From Proteinivorax hydrogeniformans (GTDB lineage: Bacteria > Bacillota > Proteinivoracia > Proteinivoracales > Proteinivoracaceae): 64,000 bases of DNA. The translations under genes and the position numbers were made by a program. Shown here piece after piece: positions 56,866 through 64,000 of the stretch. The stretch spans positions 2,728,001-2,792,000 of the forward strand of contig NZ_CP159485.1 of assembly GCF_040515995.1 (NCBI RefSeq). Reading direction: 5' to 3'. The notes beneath the pieces are model-generated. The model was not told where the DNA came from and searched no databases. It saw only the letters and a list, made by a program, of their open reading frames with translations. Numbering within the stretch: position 1 is the stretch's first letter; each line of letters opens with the position of its first letter.

Positions 56866-57744
56866 TTAGTTGGATAAAAAGTTATCTACACGTTCTTTAA
56901 TATATGCATTTCTTTTTTCTGATAATGAATAAAAATGACTACAATCTTTAAGTAAATGTGCTTCTACGTTAGGGAATAACTTTTTAGCCCTTTTAACCAC
57001 TTTCTCTGCTGGAAAAACCGGATCTTTTTTGCCGGCAAACAGCAATATAGGAGAGTTGAAAGTCTTACACTCTTTTGCTTTAACTTTATTAGGAAACTGC
57101 ATGTTCGTTTTTACATAGTCAAAGCATAGACGATTCATATCTAGGGTGTTTTGGTCAATATTTTCAGTATCATTTACCATTGCATTAAGTGCCTTTTCAA
57201 GATAGGTGTCTTTTTTAGTGGTTGTGTATAACAATTTTGAGATACTCATCTTAATCAAAAATTTCTTTGATACATTTTTAAAACCTGCTGGAACAAACAA
57301 GACTGCTTTAGAAATCTTTTCTGGAGCCACACACATAAGTTTAGTTAAAATCCCCCCACCAAAGGACTCTCCCATGCAAGCTACTTGACTAAAACCTAAG
57401 GAATCTATAACATCAGAAGCCCACTGACCATATTCGTGCGTCTTATGGGATAAAATGCGCTGCTCACTTTTCCCAGGTTGCCCTATGGTGTCAACAGCAT
57501 AAACTAGATAGTCTTTTAGTAAACCCTCGTTTTGCTTTAATGAATGAGCTGCAGTGCCGTTGTTTCTATGAAAAAACAATATAGGCTTTGCATCTTTTCT
57601 GCCTGACTTTAAAACATGGGTTTTGCCAAACCTTGTATCCACATATATATCTTCGCAGTCTAACTTTAGATTTTTAACTTGTCTGTTGTAAAACTCTTTT
57701 ATTTCTTTTTCTCCATCTGAGGTTGTGTAAATACCACTACTCAA
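56866..57744 (-). CDS. Alpha/beta hydrolase
   Basis: 292 aa. Motifs: LFFHRNNGTAA (oxyanion region), DTIGQPGKSEQR, nucleophile elbow GESFGGG (Ser about 129), Asp in GKKDPVFPAE and His in KDCSHFYS. No signal peptide. The family is generic (CarE/carboxylesterase and similar), substrate unknown. Convergent neighbour is the intron. Confidence 0.82.
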   Translation of the reverse strand: MSSGIYTTSDGEKEIKEFYNRQVKNLKLDCEDIYVDTRFGKTHVLKSGRKDAKPILFFHRNNGTAAHSLKQNEGLLKDYLVYAVDTIGQPGKSEQRILSHKTHEYGQWASDVIDSLGFSQVACMGESFGGGILTKLMCVAPEKISKAVLFVPAGFKNVSKKFLIKMSISKLLYTTTKKDTYLEKALNAMVNDTENIDQNTLDMNRLCFDYVKTNMQFPNKVKAKECKTFNSPILLFAGKKDPVFPAEKVVKRAKKLFPNVEAHLLKDCSHFYSLSEKRNAYIKERVDNFLSN

Positions 57745-57954
57745 TTTTTCTCCCTCATTTCAATGCCATTTATGAAATGTCAGCTGTTTTAGGTTTTTGC
57801 TGCTACATCCTCACTTTTAATTTTTTTCGACAACTTTAACCAATAACCTCTCCTACTCCCTATTATTTCCCGGAAAATTTCCTGTTTCGACAACTATGCT
57901 TTCACCTGCTACTTTCTCGCCCTTGTATTTTGTGCGAATTCCATAGAAACTTCT

Positions 57955-58304
57955 TTATATCAGATCCCAAAAAAGCCGCTTTAGCCAGCTTGTTTTTGCC
58001 TCTTTTTCTAGTTTTAAATTCTCCTCTTTAATCCATTTGATAGCTCTATCTTCAGTGGCAAAGAGTATATAATCTGGAGTATCAAAAACATTTTCTTCAA
58101 AAAAATAGATTTTGTCAAACTCATATTGTGAAATGTCCTCATTTAAACAAGCCATATAAAAACGACCATCTTCTAACACTTTTTCTTTTTCTTCTTCTGC
58201 GCCTAGCATATAGTTAAAATCTTTTTCACCTTTAGGTAGCCAGTCGATTTTTGCTTTTCTCTTCTCTTCTCTTCTTCGGTGTTAATATAATAATTCTTTT
58301 CCAT
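57955..58304 (-). pseudogene. Hypothetical gene with a 5' frameshift in a pentanucleotide repeat
   Basis: The readable frame (57955-58209) gives 84 aa, MLGAEEEKEKVLEDG... ending SWLKRLFWDLI, without a ribosome binding site. An ATG at 58304 with AGGGGGT 6 bases before starts MEKNYYINTEEEKRRE but is out of frame, separated by an array of CTTCT units (plus strand 58256-58275). After the array, the other frame resumes with KIDWLPKGEKDFNYMLGAEEE. So the gene appears complete except for a shift in the array; removing one 5-bp unit would restore it. No family was recognised. Confidence 0.6.
58256..58275 (-). repeat. Pentanucleotide CTTCT repeat at the frameshift
   Basis: TTTCT followed by three perfect CTTCT units. 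One unit changes the reading frame by two bases, and the upstream ATG (58304) and the downstream frame (57955-58209) differ by exactly such a shift. Confidence 0.7.
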
Positions 58305-58395
58305 AAATACCCCCTATGACTTAATTATATATTTTATAACCATCTAATTTCCACTGAAAAGCCAGTTAGGTGTTGGCTTATTTCTTTAGCCAAGG

Positions 58396-58722
58396 CTACT
58401 TTTGAATAAGAATCTCTATTTTTTCTACAAACTCTACATTCACTAACTCTATTTTCTTATGTTTGCCACATTCCACCTCTAACCAACTTCCCTCTATACT
58501 TTTTATCATACCTTGTACATGGTTATCAAGAGTATATATTAAACACATACGACCTATATATTTTTCCATAATCTTATGACTCATCTTCATCCTCCTTTTT
58601 TTATTTTTTAAACGACGCAAAACAGCTCGTCTCTTCTTTTTTTTGTCGCTAGGTAGTATTATTAGCAACACTATTATTATCGGTAAGAAAGTAATGATAA
58701 ATGATGGTTCCAGCCCATACAC
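58396..58722 (-). CDS. Membrane protein with Sm-like soluble domain, hypothetical
   Basis: 108 aa. A hydrophobic helix (about 7-23, FIITFLPIIIVLLIIL) is followed by a very basic stretch (KKKKRRAVLRRLKNKKRRMKM) and a beta domain YIGRMCLIYTLDNHVQGMIKSIEG... KKIELVNVEFVEKIEI. The latter has the strand pattern of Sm/LSm or similar small barrels. Not recognised as a named family. GGGGGG lies close to the ATG (3 bases). Confidence 0.55.
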   Translation of the reverse strand: MYGLEPSFIITFLPIIIVLLIILPSDKKKKRRAVLRRLKNKKRRMKMSHKIMEKYIGRMCLIYTLDNHVQGMIKSIEGSWLEVECGKHKKIELVNVEFVEKIEILIQK

Positions 58723-58951
58723 CCCCCACTAACTGTTGATCCTTGGTGTTTTTATCGAAACCTTCGCAGTCTGTTTTTTTATATTCTTTATAAGCATAGC
58801 AATGATTGAAAATCTTGGCAAGTATTAAAACTTTCGGTCAAAGCTCCTGCTAATTCTTTTGTTTTTTTTAGATAATAACTTAACCACATTTAAATTAAAC
58901 ATAACAAAAAGACCTTTACTTAATAATTAAAGGTCCATAAATATTTTAAAG
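58723..58951. other. Intergenic region with one terminator
   Basis: AT-rich, no convincing frame. At 58911-58935 an 8-bp stem (GACCTTTA/TAAAGGTC) with an AT-rich loop, followed by TTTTTG on the minus strand, probably ends the yetF-like pseudogene transcript. The rest, including runs of T, is unassigned. Confidence 0.5.
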
Positions 58952-59564
58952 CTATTTAATATAATCTTTTAAAAAATTACCGCGTTCATCTGTTTTTGAT
59001 ATAGACAGCTCTCCCTCTACGTCTATATCCACGTAAAAAGCTTCTTTAAAACTATATACCCCTTTTGACTGCAACTGATCCTTAAGCCATTTTTTATCTA
59101 TCTTTAGTTTCTGCAGATTTTCTTCATAGATCACGCCATCTATAATTAGAGGTGTTCTTAGCCCTCTATATTTTTTGGCTATCAAAAATCCCCTCTTCCC
59201 TTAAAAACATTAGCACATTTTCTATAGAATATCTTAACTTTTCCATATTAGCCTTGATAAATCTTCCATCTTGTATGATTATAACCGGCTCAAAGGTAAT
59301 CTTTTTACCAAACCTTCGGTTTTTTACAGTAAAATAACTCATAAGATACTGTATAGCTATAAGCAATACCACTGCATATACTGTTGGCATGTGAGAGACT
59401 TTAGGGTCAGCTATATCTGCACCTACTACACTTCCTAGAATGATTATAGTCAAAAAATCAAAAACCGGTAGCTCACCTATTTTTCTCCTCCCAGTTAGCA
59501 AAACTAGAATTAGCAACAATCCCATAATAGTAGCTACTCTATAGGTGACTATTAAATAGTCCAT
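58952..59564 (-). pseudogene. YetF-like (DUF421) membrane protein gene, broken by a frameshift
   Basis: The first frame (ATG 59564, AGGAGG upstream; stops at 59166) has three membrane helices (VATIMGLLLILVLLTGRR, FDFLTIIILGSVVG, VYAVVLLIAIQYL) and EPVIIIQDGRFIKANMEKLRYSIENVLMFLREEGIF, then ends. The second (58952-59185) resumes with LRTPLIIDGVIYEENLQKLKIDKKW and SISKTDERGNF. YetF-family proteins have both parts in one chain of about 230 aa, with an intervening segment that appears missing here. The frames overlap by 20 bases and differ by one. Probably an inactivated gene; read errors are another explanation. Confidence 0.75.
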
Positions 59565-59661
59565 AAAGTTTCCTCCTAAGAAGTTCTGTTTAATAACCTT
59601 ATTATTCCAATACTGCTTAATAAAATTCAATCTATGCTTGATGTTTATCTCCAAAAAAAAT

Positions 59662-59687
59662 AAAGCCTTGCTAAAAAACAAGGCTTT
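59662..59687 (-). terminator. Terminator after the DUF5694-like pseudogene
   Basis: Perfect 9-bp stem AAAGCCTTG/CAAGGCTTT with an 8-nt loop and T8 on the minus strand (59653-59661). It separates this gene from the YetF-like one. Confidence 0.8.
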
Positions 59688-59772
59688 AGGTAGTAGACCA
59701 ACTCGTATGGGGATATAGTTCTAAAGGCATATCCATTTAAGTTTACTGCTGATCCAAAGTTTGTTAGTTCAG

Positions 59773-60517
59773 CTACATCAGATAACTTTTTAGGCTCTCT
59801 ATTTCAAACTCTCCACTATCCCTTGTAAACTGATGCAACAGTGGGATATGACCCGATCCGTAGATTACCAAAACTCTGTCTTGTTTTGATGTTACTATCC
59901 TTGAAAGATTAGCGAAAATAATTAAATTCCGCTCATACCAGCCTTTCAACCAGTTAATACCTAGGTATTCTTCACCGTGTCCGATTTTACACATTTTCAA
60001 ATAAATTTGATGATCTCGAGCAAGGACTTCTTCATCATTTAAGTGTAGCAAAACTTCTCTTATTGTTTTTGTTTTTAGTAAATCCTCCATTTTTTCGTTT
60101 GAACTTGCTCCGTGTTTAATGATCTCATCGTAGATATTCTTTTGATGTAGTTTTGCGTATTCGATAAATCTACCGTCCCCTGTTCCTTTATTCCAATCTA
60201 TCGCATAAATTTCTTTATGCCCTAACTCAGCTGCAACCCTAAACCCTAGCTGTTCACCTTCACTTCTACTTAGCTTATATGTGTTATTTGTACTCTCTAA
60301 ATTTAGTGTTTAACTCTTTTTGCTTATCAGTAGATACCTCTAAAGCAACTTTAGTTGGTTTAAAATCTTTCAGTAAGTTGACAATCTCTTTAATTTCCAT
60401 TTGCCTTTTTGGACTTAAAATATCATCAGCTTGTACATTAAACAAGTCTTGATTGGGACTATTCATATGAAAACTACCTAACAGAAGCAGCACTGGTTTG
60501 TTCCTTTTATTTGGCAT
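59773..60517 (-). pseudogene. DUF5694-like protein gene, broken by a one-base frameshift
   Basis: Two frames on the minus strand. The first, 60284-60517, reads MPNKRNKPVLLLLGSFHMNS... KPTKVALEVSTDKQ and ends after FREYK. The second continues without stop from about 60283, with KLSRSEGEQLGFRVAAELGHKEIYAIDWN, through an internal ATG at 60090 and ends at 59773 (GSGHIPLLHQFTRDSG). Together they give about 248 aa of the DUF5694 type (LGSFHM, YAIDWN, GSGHIPLL). An extra base near 60280-60286 (TACAAATAACAC) explains the break. Confidence 0.75.
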
Positions 60518-60548
60518 TATTCCCCACCCTAATATACGACTTTGAGAA

Positions 60549-60572
60549 ACAGTATATCCAAAAACATACTGT
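60549..60572. repeat. Small inverted repeat upstream of the DUF5694-like gene
   Basis: ACAGTAT and ATACTGT around a 10-nt loop, about 35 bases before the start at 60517. Possibly a regulatory hairpin or operator; nothing more can be said. Confidence 0.3.
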
Positions 60573-60682
60573 ACATCAGTAACGATAAAAAAACATGTGA
60601 GTTTTAAGTCAATGCAATATATTTTTATGTGATATGTCAGTGGTTGATACTTTACTAAATATTTATTAGTCCTTTAATTATG

Positions 60683-60940
60683 TTAATCCTTCCATTTTTC
60701 ACATTGTTCTATTCTGAGTCCCTTATCTCCTTGTTCTTCATCATAAGAAAATTGCTTAAGTAAGTCACAGGGAAAAGTTCTACAGTCTCCACAATGATTT
60801 AGCTTTTTACTATCACAGCATGATTTGACTGGACAACGCTCACCCCAAAAAGGCTTTTTTATATTTATACAACCTCTACAATCCAACTCCACTCTATAAT
60901 TACATTTACTACACAAAATTCCACATCTTGATTCAATCAT
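60683..60940 (-). CDS. DUF3795 cysteine-rich protein
   Basis: 85 aa. Cys pattern CGILCSKCNYR, CRGCINIKKPFWGERCPVKSCC, HCGDCRTFPCDLL: the layout of DUF3795 proteins with probable zinc or Fe-S binding. Function unknown. Own ATG at 60940 with GGGTGGGGAT upstream. Confidence 0.75.
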   Translation of the reverse strand: MIESRCGILCSKCNYRVELDCRGCINIKKPFWGERCPVKSCCDSKKLNHCGDCRTFPCDLLKQFSYDEEQGDKGLRIEQCEKWKD

Positions 60941-61128
60941 TTTATCCCCACCCTTTTTTAATTTGCCTCTTCCTTAATAATAACAAATACATAATCGTCA
61001 CAACTAACCATCAACCACATTAATTTTTTTGACTGTTGTTAAGCCCCTCACTAAACTTTAGTTAATCTATTCTCTCTTAATACTCGAACTTATGCCACTG
61101 TTCTTATCTACACTTAACAAATTATTTT

Positions 61129-61998
61129 TCAGTAAGACTGTTTTACACTAAGCAAAGTAATGGTAACCAAGATGATTGCCATTCCAAGAAATTGAGTTAT
61201 GGTTAACTCATTTCCAATAAGTAGAACTCCGAATAAAGAAGCTGTCACCGGCTCTACCATGGCGACCATTGAAGCAGTTGTCGGTGCCGTCCTACGAAGG
61301 CCAATCACATAAAGTATAAATGAAATTCCAGCACCTAAAATCCCTAATACAAGAAACCACCATATGTCGCTTGACCTAACCACAGCAGCTACTTCATTAT
61401 TGTCAGCAAAAAGAAAAAGGATAACGCAAAGTGTAAAAAAAGCGATGGTTAACGTAACCTGTGGTTTTCCGATAGATGAGGCCTTTTTAAACCCGAATAT
61501 AAACAATGCATAGGAAAGGGCAGAAGCAAGCCCTGATACAGTTCCTAGAAAGCTCACTGAAATCGATTCGGTGTTATAAGCACCTGTAAGCAGGATAATC
61601 CCTATAAGTACACCAAAGATGCACCCCCATTTAAACCAAGTCGAACGTTCTATTAACAGTAAAAAGGAGATCAACAGGACGAACACAGGCGCAGTGTACA
61701 TTAAAGTAGCAGCAACAGCAATGCTCGATGCTTGGATACTTAAAAAATAAAAAGTAAAATTTCCTGCAATACCAACACCGGCCAATAGGGACCATATATA
61801 CAAACGAGTAGAGAAAATCCAGTTTTCTCTATAACGAAAGAGAAACCACGTAAAAAAACATATAAATCCAAAAAGCCCTCGACAAAGTGAAATTACAATA
61901 GGATCCCAGCCCTTGCTCATTAAAATATCGGCAATTCCCCCACTAACTCCCCAACATATAGCAGCTAGCATAACTAAGCCTATCCCTGCAAACCTCAT
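61129..61998 (-). CDS. EamA/DMT-superfamily transporter
   Basis: 289 aa, ten predicted membrane helices in two EamA repeats: AAICWGVSGGIADILMSKGWDPIVISLCRGL and SALSYALFIFGFKKASS. Marks like TLMYTAPVFVLLISFLLL and VEPVTASLFGVLLIGN. CAAAGGAGG before the ATG. Likely amino acid or metabolite exporter; substrate unknown. Confidence 0.88.
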   Translation of the reverse strand: MRFAGIGLVMLAAICWGVSGGIADILMSKGWDPIVISLCRGLFGFICFFTWFLFRYRENWIFSTRLYIWSLLAGVGIAGNFTFYFLSIQASSIAVAATLMYTAPVFVLLISFLLLIERSTWFKWGCIFGVLIGIILLTGAYNTESISVSFLGTVSGLASALSYALFIFGFKKASSIGKPQVTLTIAFFTLCVILFLFADNNEVAAVVRSSDIWWFLVLGILGAGISFILYVIGLRRTAPTTASMVAMVEPVTASLFGVLLIGNELTITQFLGMAIILVTITLLSVKQSY

Positions 61999-62483
61999 CG
62001 TGTGCCTCCTTTGTAACCTAACGTTTAATCTATTAGCGTGTCAATTATTCTTAGCGCCCCATCCATTATATACAGTGCATTTACGGAGCTATCATGGAAA
62101 CATTAAAAAGGTCCCTATATTTTTCTTCTTTATCTATTTAGCTAGACCTTCCTACTTTTTAGATTATTAATATTTTTGTTGATTATTACTTTTTGACGAA
62201 GAAACCTTTAGATGCAAAAAAGGAGTTACCTACTTTAATTATTAACATTCTATTAACTATAGAAAGCAAAGAAGAGCTAACAATCAATTTCTTGTTAGCT
62301 CTTCCTTATCTTAACAAGTGGAGAAGCAGCGCTAATCTTAAATAGGAGAAAGGACATCTTTTCAGTCCATAAAATGTCTTTTAGTCTTCTTTTTAAACTA
62401 TTTTAAGGTTACATACGAGCCCCTTCATCCAGATGGTTTAATCTTAAATATGTTATTTTTTCCTTCTGATACAAAATCTATTT
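61999..62483. other. Intergenic region with two hairpins
   Basis: About 485 bases without a supported frame. Two terminator-like hairpins: 62271-62304 (13-bp stem GAAGAGCTAACAA/TTGTTAGCTCTTC, 8-nt loop) and 62349-62382 (AAAGGACATCTTTT/AAAATGTCTTTT with a bulge). One of them should end the GNAT gene transcript from the right. The left part holds the EamA leader. Confidence 0.55.
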
Positions 62484-63287
62484 TTAATTTTTTTCAACTT
62501 TATATTGGACTACTTTGCCACACTCTGTGTAGCCAACATCTTTGTAAACCTTGTTTGATGTTGGATTGCTTAGGTCGGTGAACAAAACTGGAGTTAAACC
62601 CTCTTCTAAAATCAACTTGCTTAAATCTGCAACCAGCTTGCTGGCATAACCTTTTTTTCTGTGAGCTAGTGGTGTATAGACATTGTTGATTCTTCCATGC
62701 CTTGGTGCACGATGTGCAATATTGGCCATAGAAACTACCTCACCATCTACTTTAAGTGTGTATAGATTGCCAGACTGGATTAGTTTCTTTGCGCTTTCCA
62801 TTTGGCTTTCCTTAGAAACATTTTTAGCAAATCCATCATAAATAAAGCCTCTATATAATTCTCCTATTATATCTAAATTGTCCATTGTAGGCAAAGTCAG
62901 TTCTCCTTGTGAGTGTTTAGGGTCTATAACTTCTTTACACTGGTATGATTCCATTTCCATTACTACTTTGTACTGACATTTATACTTTTCAAAAAATAGG
63001 CTCATAAAGTAGGGCGTGGTTACAATGTTGAAACTCTCTTGTTTCTGAAAAATCTCATCAACCTTTTTAATCACTTCCGGTATATTTATTTTGGCCTTTG
63101 GGTTTATCCAAACCCACATTGGAAACTTTATATTTGATTGGGCTATTACTAAGTCGTTTTCTTGGGAGCGTAGCAAAAAAGCCCCTTCATCTTCGGATAT
63201 TCTATGAACTAAATTGAACTGAACCTCATAATCAGTAAAAGGCTTTTCATTAAGTACTTTTTCTTCCTTTGTAAATGGTAACAACAC
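62484..63287 (-). CDS. GNAT family N-acetyltransferase
   Basis: 267 aa from GTG 63287 (AGGAGG 7 bases before). The C-terminal part holds the GNAT fold: VDGEVVSMANIA, NVYTPLAHRKKGYASKLVADLS (motif A, R/Q-x-x-G-x-A) and TDLSNPTSNKVYKDVGYTECG. The N-terminal 120 residues are an unknown extension. Acceptor unknown. Confidence 0.88.
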   Translation of the reverse strand: MLLPFTKEEKVLNEKPFTDYEVQFNLVHRISEDEGAFLLRSQENDLVIAQSNIKFPMWVWINPKAKINIPEVIKKVDEIFQKQESFNIVTTPYFMSLFFEKYKCQYKVVMEMESYQCKEVIDPKHSQGELTLPTMDNLDIIGELYRGFIYDGFAKNVSKESQMESAKKLIQSGNLYTLKVDGEVVSMANIAHRAPRHGRINNVYTPLAHRKKGYASKLVADLSKLILEEGLTPVLFTDLSNPTSNKVYKDVGYTECGKVVQYKVEKN

Positions 63288-63672
63288 GATTGCTCCTCCT
63301 AAAAGTTTAATTTTAAAATGTCTAATTGGGCTTATATTCACTAATATCGCTAATCATGCACATCAGCACCTTTATTATCTGAAAATATCCCTACAGTTAT
63401 ATTCACCCTACGACTAGAGATTCCTTTTCTTAAACACTAAAAAAGACTAACAATTAAACTTATTGTTAATCTTTTTACTTTTATATGAAGTCAAAAATCC
63501 ACCGTTACTTATGGTACGGTTCACCGTAACGTGGATAATTGCGGCTTTTTAATGGCAAAAGAGTCAGATAACCTTCTTACTCCTATGAATTCTATTCAAT
63601 CCAATTAGCAAAAGCATATTAAATTTATACGAGGCGGTCTACCTATTCATATTGATATTGAATAAAAAAAGG
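63288..63672. other. Intergenic region with terminators and a palindrome
   Basis: No gene seen. A 15-bp stem with one mismatch at 63440-63476 (AAAAAGACTAACAAT/ATTGTTAATCTTTTT) looks like the end of the nitroreductase transcript. A second inverted repeat at 63497-63536 is described separately. Confidence 0.5.
63497..63536. repeat. Complex inverted repeat
   Basis: ATCCACCGTTAC and GTAACGTGGAT pair with one bulge; the inside GGTACGGTTCACC can pair weakly too. About 137 bases downstream of the nitroreductase stop. Not a standard terminator (no U-tract). Confidence 0.5.
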
Positions 63673-64000
63673 TTACCCGTCTATTTGTTTTGTATATGCA
63701 GTAATTATATACTCATAATTTTTATTTGAAGACTTATTTTCTTTTTTAAATTCAATTTCTTTATCAAAATTATTTGCAGCAATTTTTAAATGACATAAAG
63801 CAATACCCATATCTATTGGAAGAAATTTTTTCATCAATGGGAAAAAAGTGTTCTTAACCAAACTCAATCTTTTACAATAAATTACCATTTCACTTTCTGT
63901 TCCTTCTATATACCATGGTTGATTATTGGTTGAAGATGGGGCTAACCTTACTGCTTCTATTAATTTTTCAGCACCATCAATTGAAGATATTTCATTTAAT
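63673..64000 (-). CDS. Nitroreductase family protein (C-terminal part, runs off the right edge)
   Basis: About 109 codons at the window end. The frame is open to 64000, with AEKLIEAVRLAPSSTNNQPWYIEG, the FMN-binding SxxNxQPW signature of nitroreductases, and DMGIALCHLKIAANN further on. The N-terminus lies outside the window. An internal ATG at 63888 is not the start. Confidence 0.85.
   Translation of the reverse strand, partial: LNEISSIDGAEKLIEAVRLAPSSTNNQPWYIEGTESEMVIYCKRLSLVKNTFFPLMKKFLPIDMGIALCHLKIAANNFDKEIEFKKENKSSNKNYEYIITAYTKQIDG

Overview
The window comes from a low-GC Gram-positive anaerobe of the class Clostridia. The evidence is: AT-rich DNA with strong GGAGG ribosome binding sites and many TTG/GTG starts, a glycine T-box leader, a complete clostridial lysine-fermentation cluster with its own sigma-54 activator, the Lar nickel-pincer maturation genes, clostridial PBP1A and DinG types, and a group IIC intron placed behind a terminator. 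An amino-acid fermenter related to the Proteinivorax/Anaerobranca lineage would fit, but that placement is inference.

Layout. 1-442: 5' part of CTP synthase. 701-9511 (- strand): kdd-kamA-kamB-kamC-kamD-kamE, the lysine aminomutase and 3,5-diaminohexanoate branch with its MutS-like reactivase, preceded by a good -24/-12 promoter and a PAS-AAA-Fis activator. 9631-19140: XapX and DUF1934 proteins, PBP1A with an acidic tail (+), a RadC/JAB-DinG helicase fusion, HD hydrolase, MscS channel, and glycyl-tRNA synthetase under a T-box. 19189-23302: YhaN/YhaO SMC-type nuclease pair. 23458-26601 (+): PhnD-PhnC-PhnE phosphonate-type ABC importer with a fused double permease. 26653-32527: orphan N6-adenine methyltransferase, divergent Mur ligase-like protein, PatB/MalY beta-lyase and an alpha/beta hydrolase. 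32580-35313 (-): larC (frameshift on an A10 run)-larE-larB. 35483-41907 (-): GPH sugar symporter, DEAD-box helicase, topoisomerase III and a CAP-domain lipoprotein. 42130-45488 (+): GTP-dependent PEP carboxykinase, PII-like protein and antiporter. 45727-49612: CrtI-type desaturase, CapA-like lipoprotein and small proteins. 49803-52787 (-): YdcZ transporter, RocB-like peptidase and a 2-hydroxyacid-dehydrogenase-like protein without the usual catalytic residues. 52869-53084: two identical 70-bp repeats around a large stem-loop. 53140-57744: S9 peptidase, MYG1 protein, ORF-less group IIC intron, hydrolase.

From about 57955 to 60517 three successive small genes are each broken by a frameshift, so this part is either decaying or carries assembly indels. 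The window ends with a DUF3795 protein, an EamA transporter, a GNAT acetyltransferase and a truncated nitroreductase.

The general picture is an amino-acid (lysine, possibly arginine and peptide) fermenting anaerobe: lysine is isomerised and deaminated by the Kam/Kdd proteins, peptides may be cut by the S9 peptidase, and GTP-PEPCK links C4 acids to gluconeogenesis. The later lysine genes (kce, kal, CoA-transferase) and larA are not in the window. No rRNA, tRNA, CRISPR array or intact transposase gene was seen.
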